Shown here in pieces: positions 34,428-42,898 of a stretch of 64,000 bases of DNA (positions are counted from its first letter, which is position 1; each line of letters starts with the position of its first letter). Below the pieces are notes generated by a model that saw only the letters and a program-made list of their open reading frames with translations, did not search any database and was not told where the DNA came from. This DNA is from Flavobacterium wongokense. Its GTDB lineage: Bacteria > Bacteroidota > Bacteroidia > Flavobacteriales > Flavobacteriaceae. The stretch spans positions 1-64,000 of the forward strand of contig NZ_JAKIHP010000007.1 in assembly GCF_021608265.1 (NCBI RefSeq), read 5' to 3'. Made by a program: the position numbers and the translations under genes.

Positions 34428-34643
34428 ATGGAAACACATAATCAGCAAACATTAGACATTATCGAAAGCCATAAAAGCGCAGCATTACAGCATCAGGAAG
34501 CAGCTAAAGCACATTTGGAAGCTATGAAATACCACGCTGGTGGAAAGGAACTTGAGGCCAATGAAAGTGCGAAAGCCGCAATCGAATTCAGTCAGAAAGC
34601 ACAGGAATTTGACAATGAGGTTGCACAGCACCACGGATTGTAA
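34428..34643 (+). CDS. small helical hypothetical protein
   Basis: This 71-residue protein is predicted to be two amphipathic helices rich in Ala, His, Glu and Gln (AALQHQEAAKAHLEAMKYH, ANESAKAAIEFSQKAQEF) joined by a GGKELE turn. I do not recognise a family, although similar small proteins occur next to DUF6496 genes in Bacteroidetes. It is the last gene of the stress cluster. Confidence 0.65.
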   Translation: METHNQQTLDIIESHKSAALQHQEAAKAHLEAMKYHAGGKELEANESAKAAIEFSQKAQEFDNEVAQHHGL

Positions 34644-34737
34644 ACTACCTTAAACCGTTTACATCGTTTTCGTTTGAAATTTCAGTTAAACTGACCACAA
34701 AAAACCATAAAAAAAACCGTTTATCATTTTAAATTTT

Positions 34738-34745
34738 TACTTTTG
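34738..34745 (+). promoter_or_regulatory. -7 promoter box for pdhB
   Basis: TACTTTTG matches TAnnTTTG exactly, 31 bases before the ATG at 34777. A TTG-initiated extension of the frame to 34756 is possible but unlikely. Confidence 0.55.
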
Positions 34746-34776
34746 CTATCCAAAATTGATACAAAGTAAATTTTAT

Positions 34777-35754
34777 ATGAGAACGATACAATTTAGAGAA
34801 GCAATAGCCGAAGCGATGAGTGAAGAAATGCGCCGTGATGAATCGGTGTATTTAATGGGTGAGGAAGTTGCCGAATATAATGGTGCTTACAAAGCTTCAA
34901 AAGGAATGCTTGACGAATTCGGACCAAAAAGAGTTATCGATACACCAATTGCAGAGCTTGGTTTTGCCGGAATTGCAGTAGGTTCAGCAATGAATGGGAA
35001 TCGTCCGATTGTGGAGTATATGACTTTCAACTTTTCTTTGGTTGGAATCGATCAAATCATTAATAATGCTGCGAAAATGCGCCAGATGTCGGCTGGGCAA
35101 TTTCCAATGCCGATGGTTTTCCGTGGTCCAACAGCTTCTGCAGGACAATTGGGAGCAACACACTCACAGGCTTTTGAAAACTGGTTTGCGAATACACCAG
35201 GACTGAAAGTTGTAGTTCCGTCAACACCTTACGATGCGAAAGGATTATTAAAATCTGCAATCCGTGACAACGATCCTGTAATTTTTATGGAGTCTGAGCA
35301 GATGTATGGCGACAAAGGAGAAATTCCTGAAGAGGAATACACAATTCCTTTAGGAGTTGCCGATATTAAAAGACAAGGTACTGATGTGACTATTGTTTCT
35401 TTCGGGAAAATCATTAAAGAGGCTTTTATCGCTGCAGACGAATTGGAAAAAGAAGGAATCTCATGTGAAATCATCGATTTGAGAACCGTTCGCCCAATGG
35501 ATTATGATGCAATTATCAATTCGGTTAAAAAAACAAACAGATTGGTTGTTTTGGAAGAGGCTTGGCCATTTGCCAGCGTTGCTTCCGAAATTACGTATAT
35601 GGTTCAGGAAAGAGCTTTCGATTATTTGGATGCTCCGGTACAAAGAATCACTACAGCTGATACGCCAGCGCCATATTCGCCAACACTTTTGAAGGAGTGG
35701 TTGCCAAATGCAGACGATGTTATTAAGGCTGTAAAAAAAGTAACATACAAATAA
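34777..35754 (+). CDS. pdhB: pyruvate dehydrogenase E1 component subunit beta
   Basis: This 325-residue protein pairs with PdhA (not in the window) in decarboxylating pyruvate. Recognisable features are the N-terminal MRTIQFREAIAEAMSEEM, the thiamine-binding GEEVAEYNGAYKASKG, the FRGPTASAGQLGATHSQ segment and the transketolase C-terminal part EIIDLRTVRPMDYDAI. It is monocistronic, bounded by its own promoter and a terminator. Confidence 0.93.
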   Translation: MRTIQFREAIAEAMSEEMRRDESVYLMGEEVAEYNGAYKASKGMLDEFGPKRVIDTPIAELGFAGIAVGSAMNGNRPIVEYMTFNFSLVGIDQIINNAAKMRQMSAGQFPMPMVFRGPTASAGQLGATHSQAFENWFANTPGLKVVVPSTPYDAKGLLKSAIRDNDPVIFMESEQMYGDKGEIPEEEYTIPLGVADIKRQGTDVTIVSFGKIIKEAFIAADELEKEGISCEIIDLRTVRPMDYDAIINSVKKTNRLVVLEEAWPFASVASEITYMVQERAFDYLDAPVQRITTADTPAPYSPTLLKEWLPNADDVIKAVKKVTYK

Positions 35755-35776
35755 TATAAATTTATCTATATTTGAA

Positions 35777-35810
35777 ACTTCATCAGACAATCCTGATGGA
35801 GTTTTTTTTT
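35777..35810 (+). terminator. intrinsic terminator after pdhB
   Basis: A 10-bp stem (ACTTCATCAG at 35777-35786 with CTGATGGAGT at 35793-35802, one G-U pair) and a nine-base T-run end 6 bases before the next ATG. Confidence 0.88.
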
Positions 35811-35815
35811 GCCAA

Positions 35816-38305
35816 ATGAAAAGAATTTACACGCTTCTAATCTTATTTTTCGCTTTCTCCTATATCAGCTTTGGGCAAACCAAAGTCAGCGGTGTCGTAC
35901 TCGATAATTCCAAGCAGCCAATTCCGTATGCAAATATCGTATTCAAGGGTTCGAATACCGGAGTGGTTTCCAATGAGGATGGAAGGTTTTACATAGAATC
36001 TCCAGATAATTACACCGAGTTGGTGGTTTCATTTGTGGGTTTCCCGGATACAACTATCAAGTTACCGGAAAAGGTAAACTACGATTTTAAAGTGATTTTA
36101 AAAGAAGGAAATACACTGAAGGAAGTGAAAATCTATGCAGGGAAAACATCCAAAAAGAACAATCCGGCATTGGATATCCTTAGGAAAATATGGGAACGAA
36201 GAAGAAAGAACGGCCTCAAAATGTTCAAGCAGTACCAATACGAAAAATACGAAAAGGTAGAATTTGACATGAATACCATTGACAGTGCGTTTATGAAAAG
36301 CAAGATTTTCAAAGGGATGGAATTCGTCTTCAAAAACATCGATACTTCAAAAGTTACCGGAAAAACCTATCTGCCGATATTCATCAACGAATCGCTGTCT
36401 GATTATTATGGCGATAACGAAAATAAAAGGACAAAGGAAATCCTGAAAGCCAACAAAAATTCAGGTTTGGGAAGCGGCGACGGCGTGAATATGTTCATCA
36501 AGGATTTGTATAACGATTACGATATTTACGATAACTACCTGCAGTTGTTCGACAAGAGTTTTACAAGCCCGTTGTCACGAACAGGAATCGACGTTTATAA
36601 CTATGTTTTGGCCGACACCGCGGTTATAGACAACAAATTATGTTACAATATTGTGTTTTATCCAAGACGTAAAAACGAGCTGACCTTTAAGGGGGATTTT
36701 TGGGTAAACGACACCACTTTTGCCATCAAGAAAATCAATATGGCAATTACCAAAAGTGCCAATATCAACTGGGTTAAGGATATTTACCTTGAGCAGGAAT
36801 ATGAGGTTTTGAACGACTCTGTGTTCCTTCCAACACGTGATTATATGATGTCGGATTTCGCTTTAAGGAAGAAAGAGGAATCCAAAGGGGTTTACGGAAA
36901 ACGTACAACGCTTTACAGGAATTTTAAATTCAATGAAAAGAAGCCGGATAAATTCTATAAGCAGGAAGTCAATTATATTGACAACGAGGTTTATCAAAGG
37001 TCTAATGAATATTGGGACGAAAACCGATTTGAACACTTAAATAAGGACGAGCAGAAAATCTATAAAATGATTGATACGCTCAAAACGGTGAAGAAATTCA
37101 AACAGCTTTACAGTTTAGTGTCGATTTTGGGAAGTGGTTATATCGAAATCCCAAAATACCATTTGGACTACGGACCGATATTTTCAACCATTGGAAACAA
37201 TGAAGTGGAAGGTTTGCGTCTGAGAGCCGGAGTACGGACTTATTTTGGCCCAAACGATCTTTGGCGTTTACAAGGTTATACCGCATATGGATTCAAGGAC
37301 AACAAATTCAAATACGGAATGTCCGGAAAATGGATGATTAATAAGGAAAACAGGATTATCATTTCTGGAGGAAACAGGCGCGATGTCGAGCAGATTGGTG
37401 CCAGCCTTACTACAACGAATGATGTTTTGGGAAGAAGTTACGCTTCGTCGGGATTGTTTACAACAGGTTCGAATGGGAAACTGACCAACATCAACCTGAC
37501 GACTTTGGCTGCAGAGATTGAGCCAATCAAAAATGTGACGTTCCAACTGGGATTCTCTTACCGTACTTTGGAATCGGCGTCAGATGTATTCAAACTGGAT
37601 TATTACACCGATGCTACCCAGACTACAACCAAAAGCGAAGTGACCCAATCGGAATTGAACGTTCAAATCGAATTGACACCTAACAAAAAAACAATTGGTT
37701 ATGGTGTCGAAAGACGTGAAGTTGACAATCCGTACAGCCGGATTTTTGTAAACTACAGTCAGGGATTCAAAGGATTCATCAACAGTGATTTTGATTACCA
37801 AAAAATCCAGTTGTACTACAAACAGCCAATCATCATTGGCCCTCTTGGACGTTCGAATGTTACAGTTGAGTTAGGAAAAACATTCGGACAGATTCCGCTT
37901 GGATTGATGAGTGTTGTTCCGGGTAACCAGACGCTTTTCATCATTGACAATACCTTCAGCAACCTGAATTTCTACGAATTCGTTGCAGATCAATATGCGA
38001 CTTTGAAATGGGAGCACAACTTCCAGGGGAAAATCTTTGCAAGGATACCATTATTGAGGAAACTAAACCTTCGTGAAATTGTTGGGGTAAAAGGAGTATA
38101 CGGAACCGTTTCCGATGAGAACAGGTTGATCAATGCTTCCGGGCTGATTTATCAGGCTCCGGAAAAACCATATTGGGAATACAATGCCGGAATCGGGAAT
38201 ATCTTCAAGGTGTTCCGTCTTGATTTTGCGTGGAGAGCCAATTACCGTGATATACCTCAAACCAACAACTTTACCATAAAAGGTTCATTCGGCTTTTATT
38301 TCTAA
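35816..38305 (+). CDS. DUF5686 outer-membrane protein with carboxypeptidase-like regulatory domain
   Basis: This 829-residue protein has a signal peptide (ending SYISFGQ), a CarboxypepD_reg-like beta sandwich at residues 22-105 (VSGVVLDNSKQPIPYANIVFKG), and a DUF5686 region with the segments NPALDILRKIWERR and LTFKGDFWVNDTTFAIKKI. The C-terminal third looks like an outer-membrane barrel ending in FGFYF, with aromatic terminal residues. The function is unknown. It follows the pdhB terminator almost directly, so its own promoter should lie within or before that hairpin; none is obvious. The glycosylase gene starts 1 base after its stop. Confidence 0.86.
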   Translation: MKRIYTLLILFFAFSYISFGQTKVSGVVLDNSKQPIPYANIVFKGSNTGVVSNEDGRFYIESPDNYTELVVSFVGFPDTTIKLPEKVNYDFKVILKEGNTLKEVKIYAGKTSKKNNPALDILRKIWERRRKNGLKMFKQYQYEKYEKVEFDMNTIDSAFMKSKIFKGMEFVFKNIDTSKVTGKTYLPIFINESLSDYYGDNENKRTKEILKANKNSGLGSGDGVNMFIKDLYNDYDIYDNYLQLFDKSFTSPLSRTGIDVYNYVLADTAVIDNKLCYNIVFYPRRKNELTFKGDFWVNDTTFAIKKINMAITKSANINWVKDIYLEQEYEVLNDSVFLPTRDYMMSDFALRKKEESKGVYGKRTTLYRNFKFNEKKPDKFYKQEVNYIDNEVYQRSNEYWDENRFEHLNKDEQKIYKMIDTLKTVKKFKQLYSLVSILGSGYIEIPKYHLDYGPIFSTIGNNEVEGLRLRAGVRTYFGPNDLWRLQGYTAYGFKDNKFKYGMSGKWMINKENRIIISGGNRRDVEQIGASLTTTNDVLGRSYASSGLFTTGSNGKLTNINLTTLAAEIEPIKNVTFQLGFSYRTLESASDVFKLDYYTDATQTTTKSEVTQSELNVQIELTPNKKTIGYGVERREVDNPYSRIFVNYSQGFKGFINSDFDYQKIQLYYKQPIIIGPLGRSNVTVELGKTFGQIPLGLMSVVPGNQTLFIIDNTFSNLNFYEFVADQYATLKWEHNFQGKIFARIPLLRKLNLREIVGVKGVYGTVSDENRLINASGLIYQAPEKPYWEYNAGIGNIFKVFRLDFAWRANYRDIPQTNNFTIKGSFGFYF

Positions 38306-38306
38306 A

Positions 38307-38906
38307 ATGCAGGAAGCAATTTTATTTCTGATTGAAAAAGATGCGGTTTTTAAAACCCTGCACCAACAATACGGAAGTTTTTTTATTCCGTCGCGTCCTG
38401 CAGGATTTGTGACGCTTTGCAAACTCATACTCGAGCAACAGGTATCTATTGATTCGGCGAAAGCCACCTATCTTAAAATTGAAAATCTTTTAGGGGAAGT
38501 CACTCCGGAGACTATCATTCAATGCTCTGATGAAGAGTTGAAAAGCTGCGGTGTAAGCCGCCAAAAAACCCTCTATTTAAAAACCTTAGCAAAAGCAGTT
38601 CAGGAAGAACTGGATTTGGATAGCTTTGTTTCAAAATCTTCCGATGAGGTTCGGAATGAATTGATTAAAATTAAGGGAATTGGGCATTGGACTATTGACG
38701 TGTACCTGATGTTTGCGCTGGAATCCCCAGATATCATTCCGCTTGGCGATATTGCAGTGGTTAACACGATTAAGGAACTTTACGATGTCCACACCAAAGA
38801 AGAAATGGAACAGCTTTCCCAAAATTGGAAGCCCTACCGAACGATGGCAACGTTTATGCTTTGGCATCATTATCTGGAGAAAAGGAATAGGAAACCTTTT
38901 GTTTAA
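38307..38906 (+). CDS. DNA-3-methyladenine glycosylase (AlkA-like HhH-GPD family)
   Basis: This 199-residue enzyme should remove alkylated bases from DNA. The helix-hairpin-helix with the catalytic aspartate is visible: LIKIKGIGHWTIDVYLMFAL followed by DIIPLGD, where the final Asp is the expected catalytic residue. The N-terminal part has SRPAGFVTLCKLILEQQVS, typical of AlkA-type proteins. No Fe-S cluster cysteines are present, which excludes the endonuclease III type. It is probably co-transcribed with the DUF5686 gene. Confidence 0.9.
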   Translation: MQEAILFLIEKDAVFKTLHQQYGSFFIPSRPAGFVTLCKLILEQQVSIDSAKATYLKIENLLGEVTPETIIQCSDEELKSCGVSRQKTLYLKTLAKAVQEELDLDSFVSKSSDEVRNELIKIKGIGHWTIDVYLMFALESPDIIPLGDIAVVNTIKELYDVHTKEEMEQLSQNWKPYRTMATFMLWHHYLEKRNRKPFV

Positions 38907-38910
38907 CCCT

Positions 38911-39326
38911 GTTCATTTTCTTTGCTTGCCCAAAGAAAACGAACCAAAAGAAAGGGCACTTTTACGAGGTGTTTGCTTCGCCAGTCGCTTTGCTCGAGCC
39001 CGATAAATCGGAACCGATTTTAAAATCCTAAAATTGTTACAGGGATTCACAATTTCTTTACGGATTTTAAAATCTACACTGGCGTAAAAGAAGCCTTCTA
39101 ACAACTATTGTCTTAAGTTGCAGTCTTCTGGCATTAGAATCTGGCAGACGAGTGTCAATCAATTGAAGAATTCGTAAAAAGAAAAGCTGTCTGAGCGTAG
39201 CGAGTTCTTTTCTTTTAGGATTCGAAATTGTAATTGACCGTCGAAGATTCAAAGCCTTGAACTTTTGCTTCTTTTGTTTAGCTTCGCTCAGTTCGGCTTC
39301 GCCTCGGGTCAAGACAAAAGAAGGAT
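38911..39326 (-). repeat. dispersed intergenic element, long copy (family 2)
   Basis: Read on the minus strand, this gene-free stretch starts near 39326 with TTCTTTTGTCTTGA, has AACAAAAGAAGCAAAA and TTCAAGGCT shortly after, and ends near 38911 with TTTTCTTTGG-GCAAGC-AAAGAAAA and TGAACAG. The same ordered blocks occur at 61506-61658. Relative to that copy it carries about 30 extra bases between the first two blocks and about 200 more in the middle. The open frames within it look spurious. It fills the whole 427-base gap between the glycosylase and the glycosyltransferase. Confidence 0.7.
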
Positions 39327-39333
39327 AGGAATA

Positions 39334-40053
39334 TTACCTGAAAATCCCATATCGCAATATGCAGTAAATCGCATGGAAACCGTCGCGCCAGCTTATTTTC
39401 TTACCTTCCTCAAAAGTCCTTCCATAATAACTAATCCCAACTTCATAAATCCTGATTTTCGGAATGCGTGCTATTTTTTGGGTCACTTCGGGTTCAAAGC
39501 CAAAGCGTTTTTCCTTTAGTTGTATCGATTTCAAAATTTCGGAACGGAACATTTTATAGCAGGTTTCCATATCCGTTAAGTTCAGGTTGGAAAACATATT
39601 GCTCAGAAAAGTCAGGAATTTATTCCCGATGCTGTGCCAAAAAAACAGGATGCGATGTGCATTTCCGCCCATAAAACGGCTTCCATAAACTACATCGGCA
39701 ACTCCGTCAATCATTGGTTTCAGTAAAATATTATATTCCTGCGGATCGTATTCCAAATCGGCGTCCTGGATTACAATTGCTTCTCCTGTTGCCCTGTTTA
39801 TTCCCGTGTGGATTGCCGCGCCTTTTCCTTGGTTTTTGTCGTGTTCCAGAAAAACTAGGGCTAAGTCCGGATTGTTTTCAATGTAACTTTTTATGCTTTG
39901 GGTAGTGTCATCAGTGCTGCAGTCATTGACGATGATGATTTCCTTTTCAATATCCTGAAGAAGGGAAACCGTCTTTATTTTGTCGAGGATTTTGTGAATG
40001 GTAGGTCCTTCATTGAAGCAAGGAATGATGATTGAAAGCTTTTTAATTTCCAT
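39334..40053 (-). CDS. family 2 glycosyltransferase (dolichyl-phosphate mannose synthase-like)
   Basis: This 239-residue cytoplasmic GT-A enzyme has LSIIIPCFNEGPTIHKIL, the nucleotide-binding DCSTDDT, the metal-binding DADLEYDP (DxD type) and FGFEPEVTQKIARI. Such enzymes put sugars on polyprenyl-phosphate carriers; the sugar cannot be named. No membrane span follows the catalytic domain. The start is the ATG at 40053, downstream of a good promoter (40072-40101); the frame's earlier ATG at 40101 would lie upstream of it. Confidence 0.88.
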   Translation of the reverse strand: MEIKKLSIIIPCFNEGPTIHKILDKIKTVSLLQDIEKEIIIVNDCSTDDTTQSIKSYIENNPDLALVFLEHDKNQGKGAAIHTGINRATGEAIVIQDADLEYDPQEYNILLKPMIDGVADVVYGSRFMGGNAHRILFFWHSIGNKFLTFLSNMFSNLNLTDMETCYKMFRSEILKSIQLKEKRFGFEPEVTQKIARIPKIRIYEVGISYYGRTFEEGKKISWRDGFHAIYCILRYGIFR

Positions 40054-40071
40054 TGAAATGATAAATATTTT

Positions 40072-40101
40072 CAAAAATAGTTTTTTTGCCTCAGTAAACA
40101 A
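40072..40101 (-). promoter_or_regulatory. promoter of the glycosyltransferase gene
   Basis: On the minus strand TTG (40099-40101) is followed after 19 bases by TATTTTTG (40072-40079), a perfect -7 box. The transcript would begin near 40065. Confidence 0.65.
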
Positions 40102-40193
40102 GGGATTTGAACCAAATAAAATGAATGAAAATAAGGATTAAATCGCTGTTAAAACATTCGTGAATTTATTCTTTTTATTTGTTAAAGATTTGT

Positions 40194-40201
40194 TACTTTT
40201 G
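40194..40201 (+). promoter_or_regulatory. -7 promoter box for hppA
   Basis: TACTTTTG matches TAnnTTTG, 33 bases before the ATG at 40235. It lies inside the upward extension of the open frame (40160) and so supports the later start. Confidence 0.55.
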
Positions 40202-40234
40202 CGACCGATAAAATTTATAACAAAAATTATATTT

Positions 40235-42805
40235 ATGGAATCATACATGATTTATTTGCCGATAGTTATGGCATTAATTGGATTGGCTTTTATGGCAATC
40301 AAAAGAGCTTGGGTTTTAAAACAAGACGCCGGAGACGGTAAGATGAAAGAAATTTCAGATTATATCTACGAAGGTGCATTGGCTTTCCTTAAAGCAGAAT
40401 ACAGATTATTGGCAATCTTCGTGGTTGTTGCGAGTTTGGTTTTAGCTGGGATTACTTTCTTACCTGGAGTTAAAACACATTTATTAATCGTTATTGCATT
40501 TATTTTTGGTGCGTTCTTTTCGGCTTTGGCTGGAAACATGGGAATGAAAATCGCTACCAAAACTAACGTAAGAACAACGCAGGCTGCCCGTTCTAGTTTG
40601 CCACAGGCATTGAAAGTTTCTTTCGGTGGTGGAACAGTAATGGGATTAGGAGTTGCTGGTTTGGCAGTTCTTGGTTTGACAGGGTTCTTCATTATATTAT
40701 TCCAAAAATTCATGGGCGGTGTTTGGACTTCAACAGAAGACATGACCGTTGTTTTGGAAACTCTTGCCGGTTTCTCTCTTGGAGCTGAATCTATCGCATT
40801 GTTTGCACGTGTTGGAGGTGGTATTTATACAAAGGCTGCTGACGTTGGTGCTGACTTAGTAGGTAAGGTTGAAGCTGGAATCCCAGAGGATGATCCAAGA
40901 AACCCTGCTACAATTGCAGATAACGTTGGTGACAACGTTGGTGACGTAGCCGGAATGGGAGCTGACTTATTTGGTTCTTATGTTGCAACGGTTTTGGCTG
41001 CAATGGTATTGGGTAACTATGTTATCAAAGACATGGGCGGAAAAATTGAAGACGCTTTCAACGGTATCGGTCCAATCTTATTGCCAATGGCAATCGCTGG
41101 TTTCGGAATCTTATTTTCGATCATCGGAACCATGTTGGTAAAAATCACAAGTGATGAGGCTAAAGAAGCACAGGTTCAAAAAGCATTAAACATCGGAAAC
41201 TGGGTTTCTATTGTTTTAACAGCAGTAGCTTGTTTCTTCCTGGTACAATATATGTTGCCGGAAACTATGAAAATGTCATTCTTTGGTGAAGGATTACAGG
41301 ATATTTCTTCAATGAGGGTTTTCTATGCTTCGTTAATCGGATTATTTGTTGGTGGAGCTATTTCATCAGTAACAGAATATTACACAGGATTAGGAACTCC
41401 TCCGGTTTTAAAAATCGTACAAAAATCTTCAACAGGAGCTGGAACTAACGTTATTGCTGGTTTGGCAACAGGTATGATTTCTACTTTTCCAACAGTTATA
41501 TTGTTTGCCGGTGCAATCTGGTCAACGTATGCTTTAGCTGGTTTCTACGGAGTTGCTTTAGCTGCATCAGCAATGATGGCTACTACAGCGATGCAGTTGG
41601 CAATCGACGCATTCGGACCAATCTCTGATAACGCTGGTGGTATCGCTGAGATGAGTGAATTACCAAAAGAAGTTAGAACAAGAACAGATATTTTAGATTC
41701 AGTTGGTAACACAACTGCTGCAACAGGAAAAGGTTTTGCTATCGCTTCTGCTGCGTTAACTTCGTTAGCATTATTTGCTGCTTATGTAACGTTTACAGGA
41801 ATTGACGGTATCAACATCTTCAAAGCACCGGTATTGGCTATGTTATTCGTAGGAGGTATGATTCCGGTGGTGTTCTCTGCATTGGCAATGAACTCTGTAG
41901 GTAAAGCCGCAATGGACATGGTTTACGAAGTACGTCGTCAGTTCAAGGAAATTCCTGGAATCATGGAAGGTACAGGAAGACCGGAATATGGTAAATGTGT
42001 TGAGATTTCTACAAAAGCTGCTTTACGCGAAATGATGTTGCCTGGTGTATTGACTATTGGTTTCCCAATTGCAATTGTATTGATAGGTAAATTGGTTTAC
42101 GGAGACAACAACCAATTAATCGCTGAAATGTTAGGTGGTTATATGGCCGGAGTTACCGTATCTGGAGTTCTTTGGGCTGTGTTCCAAAACAACGCTGGTG
42201 GTGCTTGGGATAACGCTAAGAAATCTTTCGAGGCTGGAGTTATGATTAATGGTGAAATGACATACAAAGGTTCTGATGCGCACAAAGCGGCTGTAACCGG
42301 AGATACTGTTGGAGATCCATTTAAGGATACTTCTGGTCCATCAATGAACATCTTGATCAAATTAACCTGTCTTATAGGATTGGTTATCGCTCCAATCTTA
42401 GGTGCGGGTCACGAAGGTGGTGCAAAAGAAATGAAGTGTGTTGAAATGAAAATGGAATGCAAGGAAGTTATCGGTAAATGTGACTTGAGCAAATGTGCTA
42501 CAATGACTAAAGAAGAATGTGCAGCAATGTGCGATTCTTTAGGATGCAATCCAGCTGAAAAAGAAGCATGTCTTTCCCACTATGGCGCTGATGGAAAATT
42601 CATCGCTAAAAAAGACGACTGTTGTGCAGGAAAAGGTGCTCCAAAAGCAGCCGTTAACATGGAGAAAAACGTAAAAGTTGTCATTACCAATACCAACGGT
42701 AAAGCAAAAGCAACTGTTACTACTACAGTAAACGGAACTTCAGCTACTGAAACTTTTGAAGGAACAGAAGCAGAAGTAAAAGCTAAAGTGGATGCATTGA
42801 AATAA
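40235..42805 (+). CDS. hppA: membrane-bound ion-pumping pyrophosphatase with Cys-rich C-terminal extension
   Basis: This 856-residue protein hydrolyses pyrophosphate to pump Na+ and/or H+. About 16 spans cover residues 1-725. The substrate and metal motifs are clear (ADVGADLVGKVEAGIPEDDP, DNVGDNVGDVAGMGADLF, DAFGPISDNAGGIAEM). At the site that separates K+-dependent from K+-independent enzymes the sequence is GNTTAATGKG, with Ala, predicting K+ dependence. The last 131 residues are unusual: ten cysteines in about 63 residues, then a Thr/Val/Lys-rich small domain (VKVVITNTNGKAKATVTTTV). The start at 40235 follows the promoter box. Confidence 0.93.
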   Translation: MESYMIYLPIVMALIGLAFMAIKRAWVLKQDAGDGKMKEISDYIYEGALAFLKAEYRLLAIFVVVASLVLAGITFLPGVKTHLLIVIAFIFGAFFSALAGNMGMKIATKTNVRTTQAARSSLPQALKVSFGGGTVMGLGVAGLAVLGLTGFFIILFQKFMGGVWTSTEDMTVVLETLAGFSLGAESIALFARVGGGIYTKAADVGADLVGKVEAGIPEDDPRNPATIADNVGDNVGDVAGMGADLFGSYVATVLAAMVLGNYVIKDMGGKIEDAFNGIGPILLPMAIAGFGILFSIIGTMLVKITSDEAKEAQVQKALNIGNWVSIVLTAVACFFLVQYMLPETMKMSFFGEGLQDISSMRVFYASLIGLFVGGAISSVTEYYTGLGTPPVLKIVQKSSTGAGTNVIAGLATGMISTFPTVILFAGAIWSTYALAGFYGVALAASAMMATTAMQLAIDAFGPISDNAGGIAEMSELPKEVRTRTDILDSVGNTTAATGKGFAIASAALTSLALFAAYVTFTGIDGINIFKAPVLAMLFVGGMIPVVFSALAMNSVGKAAMDMVYEVRRQFKEIPGIMEGTGRPEYGKCVEISTKAALREMMLPGVLTIGFPIAIVLIGKLVYGDNNQLIAEMLGGYMAGVTVSGVLWAVFQNNAGGAWDNAKKSFEAGVMINGEMTYKGSDAHKAAVTGDTVGDPFKDTSGPSMNILIKLTCLIGLVIAPILGAGHEGGAKEMKCVEMKMECKEVIGKCDLSKCATMTKEECAAMCDSLGCNPAEKEACLSHYGADGKFIAKKDDCCAGKGAPKAAVNMEKNVKVVITNTNGKAKATVTTTVNGTSATETFEGTEAEVKAKVDALK

Positions 42806-42818
42806 TCATACGCTTATA

Positions 42819-42860
42819 GACAAAAAAAATGCCTCACGAAAGTGGGGCATTTTTTTTGTC
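42819..42860 (+). terminator. strong intrinsic terminator after hppA
   Basis: Nineteen consecutive pairs (one G-U) join 42819-42837 to 42842-42860 around a GAAA tetraloop; the stem contains A8/T8 tracts so it can work on either strand. Confidence 0.92.
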
Positions 42861-42898
42861 TTTTTTTGTTTAAATTAGCTTCAACTAACACAACGCTT

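Noticed and set aside
38911..39333. Small genes in the 427-base gap
   Set aside because: Frames there are short, Arg/Lys-rich and shared with the non-coding element at 61506-61658; no start context or family match.
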